Part shown: piece after piece, positions 1-8,559 of the stretch
Layout: every line of letters begins with the position of its first letter
Position numbering within the stretch: position 1 is the stretch's first letter
Source of the DNA: a bacterium
Lineage (GTDB): Bacteria; Krumholzibacteriota; Krumholzibacteriia; LZORAL124-64-63
Length of the DNA stretch: 64,000 nucleotides
Assembly (NCBI GenBank): GCA_016712675.1
Contig: JADJQR010000001.1
Location: 2,604,001-2,668,000, forward strand
Direction of reading: 5' to 3'
Program-made: the position numbers and the translations under genes
The notes under the pieces: model-generated
Databases searched by the model: none
What the model was told of the DNA's origin: nothing
The model's input: only the letters and a program-made list of their open reading frames with translations

Positions 1-471
1 GCCGGCCACGACCAGCGCCGCGCGTCGCATGAGGTGATCGATACGCCGTCCGAACAGGCGACGCACGATCGCCCGGGGATGCCTGTCATAGGCGTGGAAC
101 ACGGCGTCGTCGTAGTCGAAGGCGCAGGGCACGCCCCGCAACAGCGCCGACTCGAGGGCCGACGGCCACCAGGGCAGCGCTTCCTTCTCGATCCACAGCA
201 GATCATAGCCGCCGCGGCTTGCCAGCCGGCGGCAGCGAGACAGGTACGAGGCCAGCAATGCGCTGCCCCCGTAGCCGCCGTGCGCATAGCGCGCGGCCAG
301 CAGCCGGTCCGAAAGCAGCGGCGCGGAGGTCACGTCCAGGCCGGCTTCGGCAAGGTAGGGCAGGTACTGGCTGAAGCGCAGCCGCGATGACGCGCCCAGG
401 TCGCCGTACTTCGGCAGCCCCAACACCCGCCGGTGAGCGCTGCCGGAGCTGTCGTCGCCAACCGTCGTCAT
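1..471 (-). CDS. Glycosyltransferase family 4-like protein, N-terminal part (cut by window start)
   Basis: Reading the minus strand from ATG at 471 gives an open frame that runs off the window edge, 157 residues visible. The protein has the N-terminal look of GT4 (GT-B fold) sugar transferases: an early PKYGDLGASSRLRF stretch, then LWIEKEALPWWP and FDYDDAVFHAYD, a pattern common in capsule and O-antigen glycosyltransferases that bind the acceptor with this half. The donor-binding C-terminal half lies outside. The start codon overlaps the stop of the upstream GT2 gene (ATGA at 468-471), so the two are probably translationally coupled. Family assignment is from pattern recognition; the sugar used cannot be told. 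Confidence 0.75.
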   Translation of the reverse strand, partial: MTTVGDDSSGSAHRRVLGLPKYGDLGASSRLRFSQYLPYLAEAGLDVTSAPLLSDRLLAARYAHGGYGGSALLASYLSRCRRLASRGGYDLLWIEKEALPWWPSALESALLRGVPCAFDYDDAVFHAYDRHPRAIVRRLFGRRIDHLMRRAALVVAG

Positions 472-1406
472 TCGTCGACCCCCACGGGGGAGCCGCGCCC
501 GAGCCAGGACAACAGCTTGGACCAGGCGCCCCAGGCTTCGCGGACTTCGGGCCAACGGGCCCGCGCCAGGCCACCGACGGTGCGTGCGAACGGCTCGGCC
601 GTCAGCGTCAACGCCAGGACCGCGCCCGCGCCCGCCGTCGGCAGGTGCTTGCGTGCGTACAGCCAGCGGCTCCGCTGATAGTAGAACAGGCGGCGGGCCT
701 TGGCCTGCGCCGTGGTGCCGCATCCGGCGTGGAAGGCCTGCGCGTCGGTGAAGTAGACGCTACGCCAGCCGGCACGAGCCGCCCGCAGCGCGAAGTCCAC
801 TTCCTCGAAGTACACGAAAAAGCGCTCGTCGAACCCGCCCAGGCGCGCGAACAGCGGCCTGCGCACGAGGTAGAAGGCGCCGATGACCTGCTGGACCTCA
901 CGCGTCTCGGCATGGTCCCACTCGGACATGAAGCAGCCGAGTCGTGGCACGAAGCGGTCGATTCCGACTGTCTGCGCCAGGAGGCGGCCGGTGGTCGGCA
1001 GCCGCGAACAGCTGCGGGCGACGCGCCCGTTCGCGTCGAGAAGCTGGACGCCGCAGATGCCGACGTCACCAGCAGCCGAGCCGTCCATGTAGGCCAGGAC
1101 CGCGGGCAGCGTCGCCGGGCGCAGCATCGCGTCCGGGTTCAGGAACAGCAGGTACTCGCTGCCGGCCTCCCGCGCCCCCAGGTTGCAGGCGCGCCCGAAG
1201 CCCAGGTTGCGGCCCGCGCGCACGACCTTGACGTCCGGCCGGCCCTCCAGTTCGTCGGCCGAACCGTCGCGCGAACCGTTGTCCACGACGACGATGGTAT
1301 CGACCCGACCGGCGGAACAGGCCGCGACCGAATCCACGCACTCGCGCAGGCTGGAGCCGGCGTTCCAGTTGACGATCACCACGGTCACCGGGGCCTGGGC
1401 GCTCAT
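468..1406 (-). CDS. GT2 family glycosyltransferase (rhamnosyltransferase-like)
   Basis: This is a 312-residue GT-A enzyme of the WbbL/rhamnosyltransferase type, transferring a sugar from a nucleotide donor to a lipid-linked glycan at the cytoplasmic membrane. Visible motifs are VVIVNWNAGSSLRECVDS at the N-terminus, VVVDNGSRDGS, LFLNPDA as the metal-binding DXD equivalent, and FFVYFEEVDFALRAARAGW, the catalytic-base region typical of this subgroup. The frame is open much further upstream, but ATG at 1406 is chosen because AGAGG lies at good spacing before it and homology begins there. It overlaps the upstream polymerase-like gene (ATGA, 1403-1406) and the downstream GT4 gene (468-471). The sugar specificity is unknown. 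Confidence 0.9.
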   Translation of the reverse strand: MSAQAPVTVVIVNWNAGSSLRECVDSVAACSAGRVDTIVVVDNGSRDGSADELEGRPDVKVVRAGRNLGFGRACNLGAREAGSEYLLFLNPDAMLRPATLPAVLAYMDGSAAGDVGICGVQLLDANGRVARSCSRLPTTGRLLAQTVGIDRFVPRLGCFMSEWDHAETREVQQVIGAFYLVRRPLFARLGGFDERFFVYFEEVDFALRAARAGWRSVYFTDAQAFHAGCGTTAQAKARRLFYYQRSRWLYARKHLPTAGAGAVLALTLTAEPFARTVGGLARARWPEVREAWGAWSKLLSWLGRGSPVGVDE

Positions 1407-2590
1407 GAGACCTCTCTCCGCTGCGGAACCACGGCCGGCGGCGTCTCGCGCGCGAGGCCGTGGATGACCACGGCCGCCAGCAGGAACTGGAGGTGCCCCG
1501 AGAGCATCGTGAACAGGAACTCGCCGATGAACTGGCCGAAAACGACCATCGACAGGCCGCCGTAGAGCATCAGCGCCAGTTGCCGACGCGCGAGCGCCGC
1601 CCGGTGAAGAAGACCGAAGAAGAGCCCGTAGAAGACGGCGCCGAGGACGACACCCGTCGCTCCGAAGTCGAGAGCGAATGGCTGGATGACGGTGTACACG
1701 TTCGTCAGCAACGGCACCGCCACGTACGGTTGGACGACCGGTACCGGCGAGACGCCACCGATGACCGCATCCCACATGACGTAGGCAAAGCGGAAGACAT
1801 GGGCCCCGAACGGCGAATCGACCGGAGACGCCATGTAGCCCAGGGCCACCAGCGGCGAGTAGACATAGACGCCGAGGAATCGCGCCAGCGCCACCTGCTC
1901 GCCCACCAGCGCGCGGGCCAGGTGCAGCGCGAACAACAACGCGAACACGGCAGGCACCAGCAGCAGCAGCCGCCGCAGAGGCAGGCGCGCGCGCACATCC
2001 CGAACCACAGCCCAGCCCAGGATCGGCGTCAGCGCCGTGAGCTTGCCCATGGTCGCCAGTGCGAACAGCGACATCAGGCCCCACAGGAGCAGGCGCCGGC
2101 GGCGGTTCGCACCGCAGGCGTTGATGTGCTCGAAGAGAAACAGGGCAAAGACGAGCGGATAGAACCGCGCGACCGGTCCGAGCGACTCGAGGCCGGCGTT
2201 CTCGGTCGAGGAGAGCCTGAGGTTGGAGAAAAACTCGGCGGGCCCGGCCAGCCCGACCTGACGCATCTTGAACAGGAGCCACGCCACCAGGAGGAGCAAC
2301 GGAAGCGAGTAGTCGAAGGGAAGGCTCCGCTCCGGCGCAGGGTCTCCCATCGGCCCCGGTCCGGCCAGGAAGAGATGGAACAGACCCGAGACGACGAACC
2401 ACGCCAGCCACAGGGCCAAGGCGCGGTCGGTGATCGGGTAGAACCGGTCGCCAAGCACAAGACCGCAGGCGAAGACCCCGAGCCAGGCCAGGGCGCCCAG
2501 CATCAGCGGCGAAAACGGCGACAGCCGCCGGGCAGACCCCGCGGCCAGGAACGCCACGATCACGAACGTGCCGATCGAGAGGTGTAGCAC
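1403..2590 (-). CDS. Polytopic membrane protein, probable oligosaccharide repeat-unit polymerase (Wzy-like)
   Basis: A 395-residue protein with about ten hydrophobic segments, starting with GTG at 2590. The first segment follows immediately (MLHLSIGTFVIVAFLAAGSA). A long polar loop in the C-terminal half, with SPVDSPFGAHVFRFAYVMWD, resembles the periplasmic loops of O-antigen and exopolysaccharide polymerases. These act on undecaprenyl-linked repeat units after flipping. No fixed catalytic motif defines this family, so the call rests on topology and on position between a flippase gene and glycosyltransferase genes. It overlaps the downstream GT2 gene by four bases, and the flippase stop lies only three bases before its start. 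Confidence 0.7.
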   Translation of the reverse strand: MLHLSIGTFVIVAFLAAGSARRLSPFSPLMLGALAWLGVFACGLVLGDRFYPITDRALALWLAWFVVSGLFHLFLAGPGPMGDPAPERSLPFDYSLPLLLLVAWLLFKMRQVGLAGPAEFFSNLRLSSTENAGLESLGPVARFYPLVFALFLFEHINACGANRRRRLLLWGLMSLFALATMGKLTALTPILGWAVVRDVRARLPLRRLLLLVPAVFALLFALHLARALVGEQVALARFLGVYVYSPLVALGYMASPVDSPFGAHVFRFAYVMWDAVIGGVSPVPVVQPYVAVPLLTNVYTVIQPFALDFGATGVVLGAVFYGLFFGLLHRAALARRQLALMLYGGLSMVVFGQFIGEFLFTMLSGHLQFLLAAVVIHGLARETPPAVVPQRREVS

Positions 2591-2593
2591 GGG

Positions 2594-3826
2594 CTAGTCC
2601 GCCAATCGCCTTGCCATCAACTGCAGCACCACGAAGTCGATCACCACGCGAGTTGTCCAGGCGGCCGCGGCTCCGGCCAACCCGAAGTCCCGCACGAGCA
2701 GGACCAGGAGCAGAAGGTAAGGCACCAGCTCGATCATGTGAAGCATGGCCGTGTCCCGCGACCGGCCCAGGGCCTGGATGCGGGAGTACGGCACCTGCCC
2801 GAGCGCATTGAAGACGAATCCGATCAGCAGGAGACGCAGGACGATTGCCGATTCCTCCCCGTAGGGCGGGCCCAGCCAGCGGTCCAGGAACCAGTCCGCG
2901 ACGAGGAACAGCGGCACGGCGACGGCCAGGCAGACCACCAACAGGCCGCGGAACGCTCGTCGGGCCTGCTCAGCCGACGATTCCTGCAGTTGGCTGAAGA
3001 GCGGGAAGATGGTGCGCGCCACGGCGCCCGGGATGACAGACAGGCGCGCCGCCACCTCGGCGGGTGCGGCGTAGAAAGCCACCCGCGCCGCACCAAGGAC
3101 GTTGGAGATCAGGAACCGGTCCGCGTAGCCCATCATGGGCGCCAGCAGGTTGGACACCGCGATCCAACCGCCGAATCGGAACAGGTCGCGAGCCGTGGCC
3201 CGATCGTACCGGAAGATCGCCGCCCCGATCGCGTCGCGACAGGGCCGGTACGCCGCCGCAAGCGTTGCCAACCGGGCCACCAGCAGCGCGGCCAGCGCCG
3301 CATCCAGGCCCGGACGCGCCAGCACGGCCAAGGCCGGCAGCATCGTCAACAGGATACCCGTCACGGACTTGATCAGGCTCAGGCGCGCGAACCGCTGCTT
3401 GCCCTCGAGATACGCGAACCAGACCAGGCTGAGCAGGTAGACGGGAATGACCAGCGCCGCGACCCGCAAGGCGATGATGGAGTCCGCGCGGGCGACCGCC
3501 GAGACCTTCAGCAACGACACCAGCGGCGCCGCCGTGGCCGCGACCGCCGCCGCCACGCCCACGCCCAGCGCCAGCACGACCCAACCGGCGGTGCCGACGA
3601 CACGGCCGTTGAGTTGCTCGTCGCCGCCGTTCATCGCGACGGCGCGGATCACGGCGCGGACCAGTCCGCCATCGAAAACGCCGGCGAATCCGAGCGCCGA
3701 GAAGACCAGCATGAAGACGCCGAACTTCTCCACGCCCAGGACACGCGCCATCACGGCAAGCGCCGGCAGCGCAATGAGCGACGGCACGACAAGTCCGGCG
3801 GCGTTCCAGAGCGAGTTCTTGAACAT
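2594..3826 (-). CDS. Polysaccharide flippase, Wzx/MATE-like (MOP superfamily)
   Basis: A 410-residue, 12-14 segment membrane protein that starts MFKNSLWNAAGLVVPS and continues ALAVMARVLGVEKFGVFML, the classic opening of Wzx flippases that move undecaprenyl-linked repeat units across the inner membrane. An ATG in the same frame at 3871 would add 15 residues (MARPPPPSTSSRKQG) with no family resemblance, so the inner ATG at 3826 is preferred, although neither has a well-spaced ribosome site. It leads the minus-strand block flippase-polymerase-GT2-GT4. A second Wzx gene lies at 21.8-23.3 kb, so the window encodes at least two flippase-dependent pathways. Confidence 0.88.
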   Translation of the reverse strand: MFKNSLWNAAGLVVPSLIALPALAVMARVLGVEKFGVFMLVFSALGFAGVFDGGLVRAVIRAVAMNGGDEQLNGRVVGTAGWVVLALGVGVAAAVAATAAPLVSLLKVSAVARADSIIALRVAALVIPVYLLSLVWFAYLEGKQRFARLSLIKSVTGILLTMLPALAVLARPGLDAALAALLVARLATLAAAYRPCRDAIGAAIFRYDRATARDLFRFGGWIAVSNLLAPMMGYADRFLISNVLGAARVAFYAAPAEVAARLSVIPGAVARTIFPLFSQLQESSAEQARRAFRGLLVVCLAVAVPLFLVADWFLDRWLGPPYGEESAIVLRLLLIGFVFNALGQVPYSRIQALGRSRDTAMLHMIELVPYLLLLVLLVRDFGLAGAAAAWTTRVVIDFVVLQLMARRLAD

Positions 3827-4067
3827 CCCCTGCTTCCGTGACGACGTTGACGGCGGCGGCGGGCGAGCCATCCAGGCCGGACTCTACACGATTTGCGGCG
3901 AGCCCGCCCAGTCGAATGCGCGGCGGGCGGCTGCGGACGCGGAAACTAACGATTGCGGGCCGGTCGCACCACCCCTAATCTCCCGCGACCAACACCGACA
4001 CGGGCGCGCCGATCGAGGTGCGTTCGCAGTCCCGACTTCGCGGACCACCACCGACGGGAAAGCCCGC

Positions 4068-5321
4068 ATGAGACATGGCAGCGAGGCCTCGGCAGCCAGG
4101 CGACGTCGCGCCGTCGCCCCCGACTGGACCCTGGTCTTCCTGCTGATCATGCTGGCCACCGGCTACGTCTCGATCGCCGCCAGCCAGATGTCGCTGGGCC
4201 TGGCGCTCCTGGCCCTGCTGCACCGCTGGACGGTACGGCATCGACCGCCGCCACGCCTGGGGATCGAGACCGCCGCGGCCCTGCTGGCCGGTTGGGCCCT
4301 CGTGATGATCCCGTTCTCTACCGACACCGCCCAGTCCGCGCTCTACTACCGGCGCTTCTACCTGTTCACGGCGCTGTGGGTGGCCGCGGCCGCCGCCTCC
4401 AGCGAGCGGCGCCGCTGGCTCATGCTGTGGTTCCTGTTGGCCGGCGCGCTGGTGACCTGCCTGCACGACCAGGCGCTGCTGCTCATACGCACCGGCGGCC
4501 TGTTCCGGCAGCGGCTCGAGGGCAACTTCAATGCGATGACCAGCGGCGCCCTGATCATGATGGCGGTGTTGACGGCCGCGGGGTTCCTCCTGGCGCCGGG
4601 TTGCCCACGTCGCCGCCGCCTGCTGCTGGCCGTCGCGCTGGGTCCGCTGCTCCTGGCGCTGGTCATGATCATGACGCGCAGCGCCCAGATGGGCGTGGCG
4701 GCCGGGGCGGCGGCGCTGTTGCTGACGGTACGCCCGCGCTGGTTCGCGGCATTCGCGCTGGTCGCCGTGATCGTCGCGGCGGCCTACCTGGCCGTGGGCG
4801 ACAACCTGCCGCGCACGGGCCCGTTGGCCCGGCTGCACCCGGACTACGTCCTGCACGACAAGAACACCACGCTGCGACTGGAGATGTGGCGCGGCGGATG
4901 GGCCATGGTGAAACGCCACCCCATCACCGGCGTCGGCGATCGCGGCCTGGAAGAGATCAGCCCGCGCTACTACACCAGCGCCGACGGCCTCTATTTCGGC
5001 CATCTGCACAGCAACATCCCGCATCTGGCCGCCATCTGGGGCGTGCCGGGGCTCGTGCTGGGCCAGGGCTTCCTGTTGGCCTGTCTCTGGCGGCTGCGCC
5101 GGCGATGGCAGGCCGTGTCCGCCCAGTCCGGGGGTGCAGCAGCCGCTCCGGCCACCGCCGGCTGGGTGCTGGCGGGCATCGCAGTCTGGGCGGGGTTCTG
5201 GGTCGCGGGCCTGACGGACTGGTACTTCGGCGACGCCGAGCCGATGCTGATCTACCTGGCCATCCAGGGAGCCGCGCTGGCGCGGTCCGAAGCGGGCGGC
5301 GACGCCACGTCAGCGTCCTGA
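4068..5321 (+). CDS. O-antigen ligase-like membrane protein (Wzy_C/WaaL superfamily)
   Basis: A 417-residue polytopic protein with about eleven membrane segments. The large polar loop near residues 270-320 carries LRLEMWRGGWAMVKRHPITG and GLYFGHLHSNIPHLAAIWG. The R-x3-W pair and HxHN type motif mark the Wzy_C domain found in O-antigen ligases, which move a completed glycan from undecaprenyl diphosphate to lipid A core or another acceptor at the periplasmic face. ATG 4068 is chosen because the first membrane segment (WTLVFLLIMLATGYVSIAA) follows soon after; the upstream open frame is just a GC-rich extension. It is divergent from the flippase block and its 3' end overlaps the convergent GT4 gene by 12 bases. 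Confidence 0.85.
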   Translation: MRHGSEASAARRRRAVAPDWTLVFLLIMLATGYVSIAASQMSLGLALLALLHRWTVRHRPPPRLGIETAAALLAGWALVMIPFSTDTAQSALYYRRFYLFTALWVAAAAASSERRRWLMLWFLLAGALVTCLHDQALLLIRTGGLFRQRLEGNFNAMTSGALIMMAVLTAAGFLLAPGCPRRRRLLLAVALGPLLLALVMIMTRSAQMGVAAGAAALLLTVRPRWFAAFALVAVIVAAAYLAVGDNLPRTGPLARLHPDYVLHDKNTTLRLEMWRGGWAMVKRHPITGVGDRGLEEISPRYYTSADGLYFGHLHSNIPHLAAIWGVPGLVLGQGFLLACLWRLRRRWQAVSAQSGGAAAAPATAGWVLAGIAVWAGFWVAGLTDWYFGDAEPMLIYLAIQGAALARSEAGGDATSAS

Positions 5322-6506
5322 CCAGGGGCGGCCGGCAGCCGACAGCAGTGCCCGATACTCCAGCAGCAGGGCATCCCACACCACCTCCTGCCGGAACTCG
5401 GCCAGCACGCGTGCGCGGGCCGCCGCCCCGTGCTCCGCACCGAGTCGGGCGTCATCCAGATATCGCCGCAGCGCGCCGGCCAGGCCGTCGGCATCACCCG
5501 CGGCCACGAGCGTCCCGGTGACACCATCGATCACGGCGTCCACGCAGCCGGGCACTCGGGTGGCGACGACCGGCAGCGCCATCGCCGCGGCTTCCATCGG
5601 CACCAGCGGGAAGCCCTCGCGGTAGGACGGCAGCGCTAGCACGTCCATCGCCGCGTAGTAGGGCGGGATCTCGAGCACCTCGCCCGCCAGGTGGACGCGC
5701 GGGTCGGCGCGCAACGCGTCCATCACGGCCGGCGGCACCGCATCATCCGCCTCGGCCGCACCGCAGGCCAGCAGGTGGAGCTTCGGATCGGACCTGGCGA
5801 GCGTGGTCCAGGCGGCGGCCAGTTCCACGACGCCCTTGTCCCGCACGAGCCTCCCGACGAAGCCCACCACGCGCGCGTCCGCCGGAATGCCCAACCGGGC
5901 CCGGCACTGGGCACGCGCATCGGCGCCCGCGCGCTCCGGTGAGAAGCGCGCGGTGGCATCGATGCCATTGAACAGGCCGGCAGCGGGCACCCCCACCGGC
6001 TTGCCACCGCACACGCCTTCGCGCACGGCTGCCTCGGCCACGGATCGGCTCACGCACAGCACGCGCGTGGCGGCGCGGCAAGCCACCGCTTCAGCGCCGC
6101 GCAGGAGCGCCCGGCGCAGACCGGTCGCGGTCAGGAACGGAAAGCCATGGATGTGGTAGATGCGGACCGGTACCCGCAGGAACCGCGCGGCCAGCATCGC
6201 CAGCAGGCCCGCCTTCGGCGTGTGGGCGTGCACGATGTCGGGACGTAGCCGCCGCAGCAGCAGCACCAGACGCACGAGCGAGACCAGGTCGGCGACGGGA
6301 CTGGGGCGGCGCGCCATGGGGACCGCGTGCACGGGCGCGCCCTCGCTGGCGGCGAACAGATCGAGGAAGCGGCCGGGCGAAGAGACCGCCTCCACGTGCA
6401 GGCCGTGGGCCACCATGTGGCGGATCTGCCCGGTGAAGAAGGCCCACAGCGATTCCGGCACCGTGGTGACGTGCACCAGTCGTGGCAATGCGGGTCCCGG
6501 TGCCAT
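5310..6506 (-). CDS. GT4 family glycosyltransferase
   Basis: A 398-residue GT-B enzyme. The N-terminal half has LVHVTTVPESLWAFF, DIVHAHTPKAGLLAMLAAR and IYHIHGFPF; the donor-binding half has VVGFVGRLVRDKGVVELA and the E-x7-E segment YREGFPLVPMEAAAM. This subgroup commonly sits beside CapD/PglF-type dehydratase and priming transferase genes and adds the second sugar of the repeat, as PglA does in bacillosamine systems. That role is inferred here from context: it is directly followed upstream by the PglF-like, aminotransferase and PglC-like genes on the same strand. ATG 6506 follows a 33-base gap after the dehydratase stop. Confidence 0.9.
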   Translation of the reverse strand: MAPGPALPRLVHVTTVPESLWAFFTGQIRHMVAHGLHVEAVSSPGRFLDLFAASEGAPVHAVPMARRPSPVADLVSLVRLVLLLRRLRPDIVHAHTPKAGLLAMLAARFLRVPVRIYHIHGFPFLTATGLRRALLRGAEAVACRAATRVLCVSRSVAEAAVREGVCGGKPVGVPAAGLFNGIDATARFSPERAGADARAQCRARLGIPADARVVGFVGRLVRDKGVVELAAAWTTLARSDPKLHLLACGAAEADDAVPPAVMDALRADPRVHLAGEVLEIPPYYAAMDVLALPSYREGFPLVPMEAAAMALPVVATRVPGCVDAVIDGVTGTLVAAGDADGLAGALRRYLDDARLGAEHGAAARARVLAEFRQEVVWDALLLEYRALLSAAGRPWSGR

Positions 6507-6539
6507 GTTCGCGCGACGCCTCCCGTGACCGCCCGCCGC

Positions 6540-8525
6540 CTAGCAGGGCGGCCGTTGCGCGGCCTCGCCGACGGCACCCTGGAAATCGGGCACCAGCAGC
6601 AGCAGTTCGCTCCACAGCGCGTCGCGATCGCCTTGACGCGCGGCAGCTACCAGGCGCGCGGCGGCCACCTGCACGGCCAGGGGTTCGATCGGTTGGCGAC
6701 GCGCCGCCAGGACGCCCGGATTGCTCGTGCGCTGGGGCTGTTCGCCTTCGGCCCAGAGTTCCTCGTACAGCTTCTCGCCTGGCCGCAGGCCGATGTACTG
6801 CACCTTGATGTCGACGTCCGGGGTCAGGCCCGACAGGCGGATCATGCGGCGGGCCAGGTCATCGATCTTCACGGGCTTGCCCATGTCCAGGATGAAGACG
6901 TCGCCGCCCCTGCCCATCGCGGCGGCGAACAGCACCAGCTGCACGGCTTCGGCGATGGTCATGAAGAAGCGTTCCATGGCCGCGTCGGTGACGGTCACCG
7001 GGCCGCCCTGCGCGATCTGCTTCGTGAACATCTCCACCACACTGCCGGCCGAGCCCAGCACGTTCCCGAAGCGGATGATCGAGAACATGGTGGCGCCCTG
7101 CGCCTGTTCGTGGCGGGCGAGCACCAGCTTCTCGGCCACCTGCTTGGTGGCACCCATGACGTTCGTGGGACGCACGGCCTTGTCCGTCGAGATCATCACG
7201 AACCGGCCCACGCCGTGGCGCACCGCCGCCTCGGCCAACTGACGCGTGCCCATCACGTTGTTGAGGACCGCCTCCTCGGGATGGAACTGCAGGATGGGAA
7301 CGTGCTTGTAGGCCGCGGCGTGGAAGACGATATCCGGACGGGTCTGCGCGAAGAACCGCTCGACCCGCGACTCGTCGCGCATGTCGCCGAGCAGGAACTC
7401 CAGCTCGGCCTTCGCGCCGCCATCCCTCAGTTCCCGCTCGATGCGGAACAGCCCGTTCTCGTCCTTGTCCAGGCAGGCCAGGTAGGCGGCGCCCCCGCTG
7501 ACCACCTGCCGGCACAGTTCCGAACCGATGGAGCCCGCGGCACCGGTCACCAGCACGCGCCGGCCGCGCAGCAGCCCTGTCAGCACCGCCTGGTCACCGA
7601 CGACGGGCCGGCGGTTGAGCAGGCTGTTGGTGGAGAAGTCCTCGACGCGACGGACACCCGGCGTGTCGCTCTCCATGATCTCCCAGAAGCTGGGCACCGA
7701 CTTGAGCGGCAGCCCCGTCTCCTGGCACAGGCTCAGGATGCGGTACATCTGGGTGGTGGTCGCCGACGGGATGGCCAGCACCAGCACATCGGCCCGGGCG
7801 ACGCGCGCCACGGCGGCGATCTCGTCGATGCCCCCCAGCACGGGCACGCCGCGGATGCGCATGCCGCGGGCCTGGGCGTTGTCATCGACGATCGCCACGG
7901 GCTTGAATCCGCCCAGGCGCGGCGACTGCATGGCCTCGATGGTCAGGGCGCCGGCGTTGCCGCCGCCGACGATGATGGCGCGACGCCGCGGCGCGCGGTT
8001 GCCCAGCCGATCGGCGGGGCCGCCGATCAGCCGGTAGGCGAAGCGCCCGCCCGTGACCAGGCCGAGGCAAAGGACCATGTCGATGGCCAGGGTCGAAAGC
8101 GGGAACCCGCCGGGTTGGCGCCAGAAGGCCCACAGGGACACGATGACCAGGGCGCTGCTGGAAAAGACGCTGAGGATCAGCGGTGGCAGATCCTCGATCG
8201 AGGCGAAGCGCCACGACTGCCGATGCACGCCGGTCAGCCAGAAGAAAAGCAACCGCAGGGGCACGGTGACCGCGAGCATCGCCAGCCACCAGACCTGCCA
8301 TTGCGACAGGACGGCCGGCAGAACCGATTCGAAGACGACGAACCGCAGGAGGAACGACGCCGTCACCGAGATGGCCGAGAGCACGCCGAAGTACAGGAGC
8401 GTGAACAGCAGGCGGTGGTCACGTACGAAAGCCGTCAGCCCACCCTCATCGCGCAGGAGCCGGGCTCCGACGGCGCGCAGATGCGCGCGCGGAACATCGG
8501 GCTTGCCGCCGTCGGGGATCACCAT
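6540..8525 (-). CDS. UDP-N-acetylglucosamine 4,6-dehydratase, membrane-anchored (PglF/WbpM/CapD type)
   Basis: A 661-residue long-form short-chain dehydrogenase-like enzyme. Four N-terminal membrane segments (residues about 40-150) anchor it. A CoA-binding-like Rossmann domain follows (RRRAIIVGGGNAGALTIEAM), then the catalytic domain with the NAD motif VLVTGAAGSIGSELCRQV and the STDKAVRPTNVMGATK segment, whose Asp/Lys take the place of Tyr-Lys in PglF-type enzymes. The C-terminal IGLRPGEKLYEEL is typical. These enzymes convert UDP-GlcNAc to UDP-4-keto-6-deoxy-GlcNAc. A DegT aminotransferase, a PglC-like transferase and an acetyltransferase next door fit a bacillosamine-type route; the substrate is inferred. 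Confidence 0.92.
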   Translation of the reverse strand: MVIPDGGKPDVPRAHLRAVGARLLRDEGGLTAFVRDHRLLFTLLYFGVLSAISVTASFLLRFVVFESVLPAVLSQWQVWWLAMLAVTVPLRLLFFWLTGVHRQSWRFASIEDLPPLILSVFSSSALVIVSLWAFWRQPGGFPLSTLAIDMVLCLGLVTGGRFAYRLIGGPADRLGNRAPRRRAIIVGGGNAGALTIEAMQSPRLGGFKPVAIVDDNAQARGMRIRGVPVLGGIDEIAAVARVARADVLVLAIPSATTTQMYRILSLCQETGLPLKSVPSFWEIMESDTPGVRRVEDFSTNSLLNRRPVVGDQAVLTGLLRGRRVLVTGAAGSIGSELCRQVVSGGAAYLACLDKDENGLFRIERELRDGGAKAELEFLLGDMRDESRVERFFAQTRPDIVFHAAAYKHVPILQFHPEEAVLNNVMGTRQLAEAAVRHGVGRFVMISTDKAVRPTNVMGATKQVAEKLVLARHEQAQGATMFSIIRFGNVLGSAGSVVEMFTKQIAQGGPVTVTDAAMERFFMTIAEAVQLVLFAAAMGRGGDVFILDMGKPVKIDDLARRMIRLSGLTPDVDIKVQYIGLRPGEKLYEELWAEGEQPQRTSNPGVLAARRQPIEPLAVQVAAARLVAAARQGDRDALWSELLLLVPDFQGAVGEAAQRPPC

Positions 8526-8559
8526 GGCCGGGAACGCCCCCTTGTTGCCGTTGACCGCG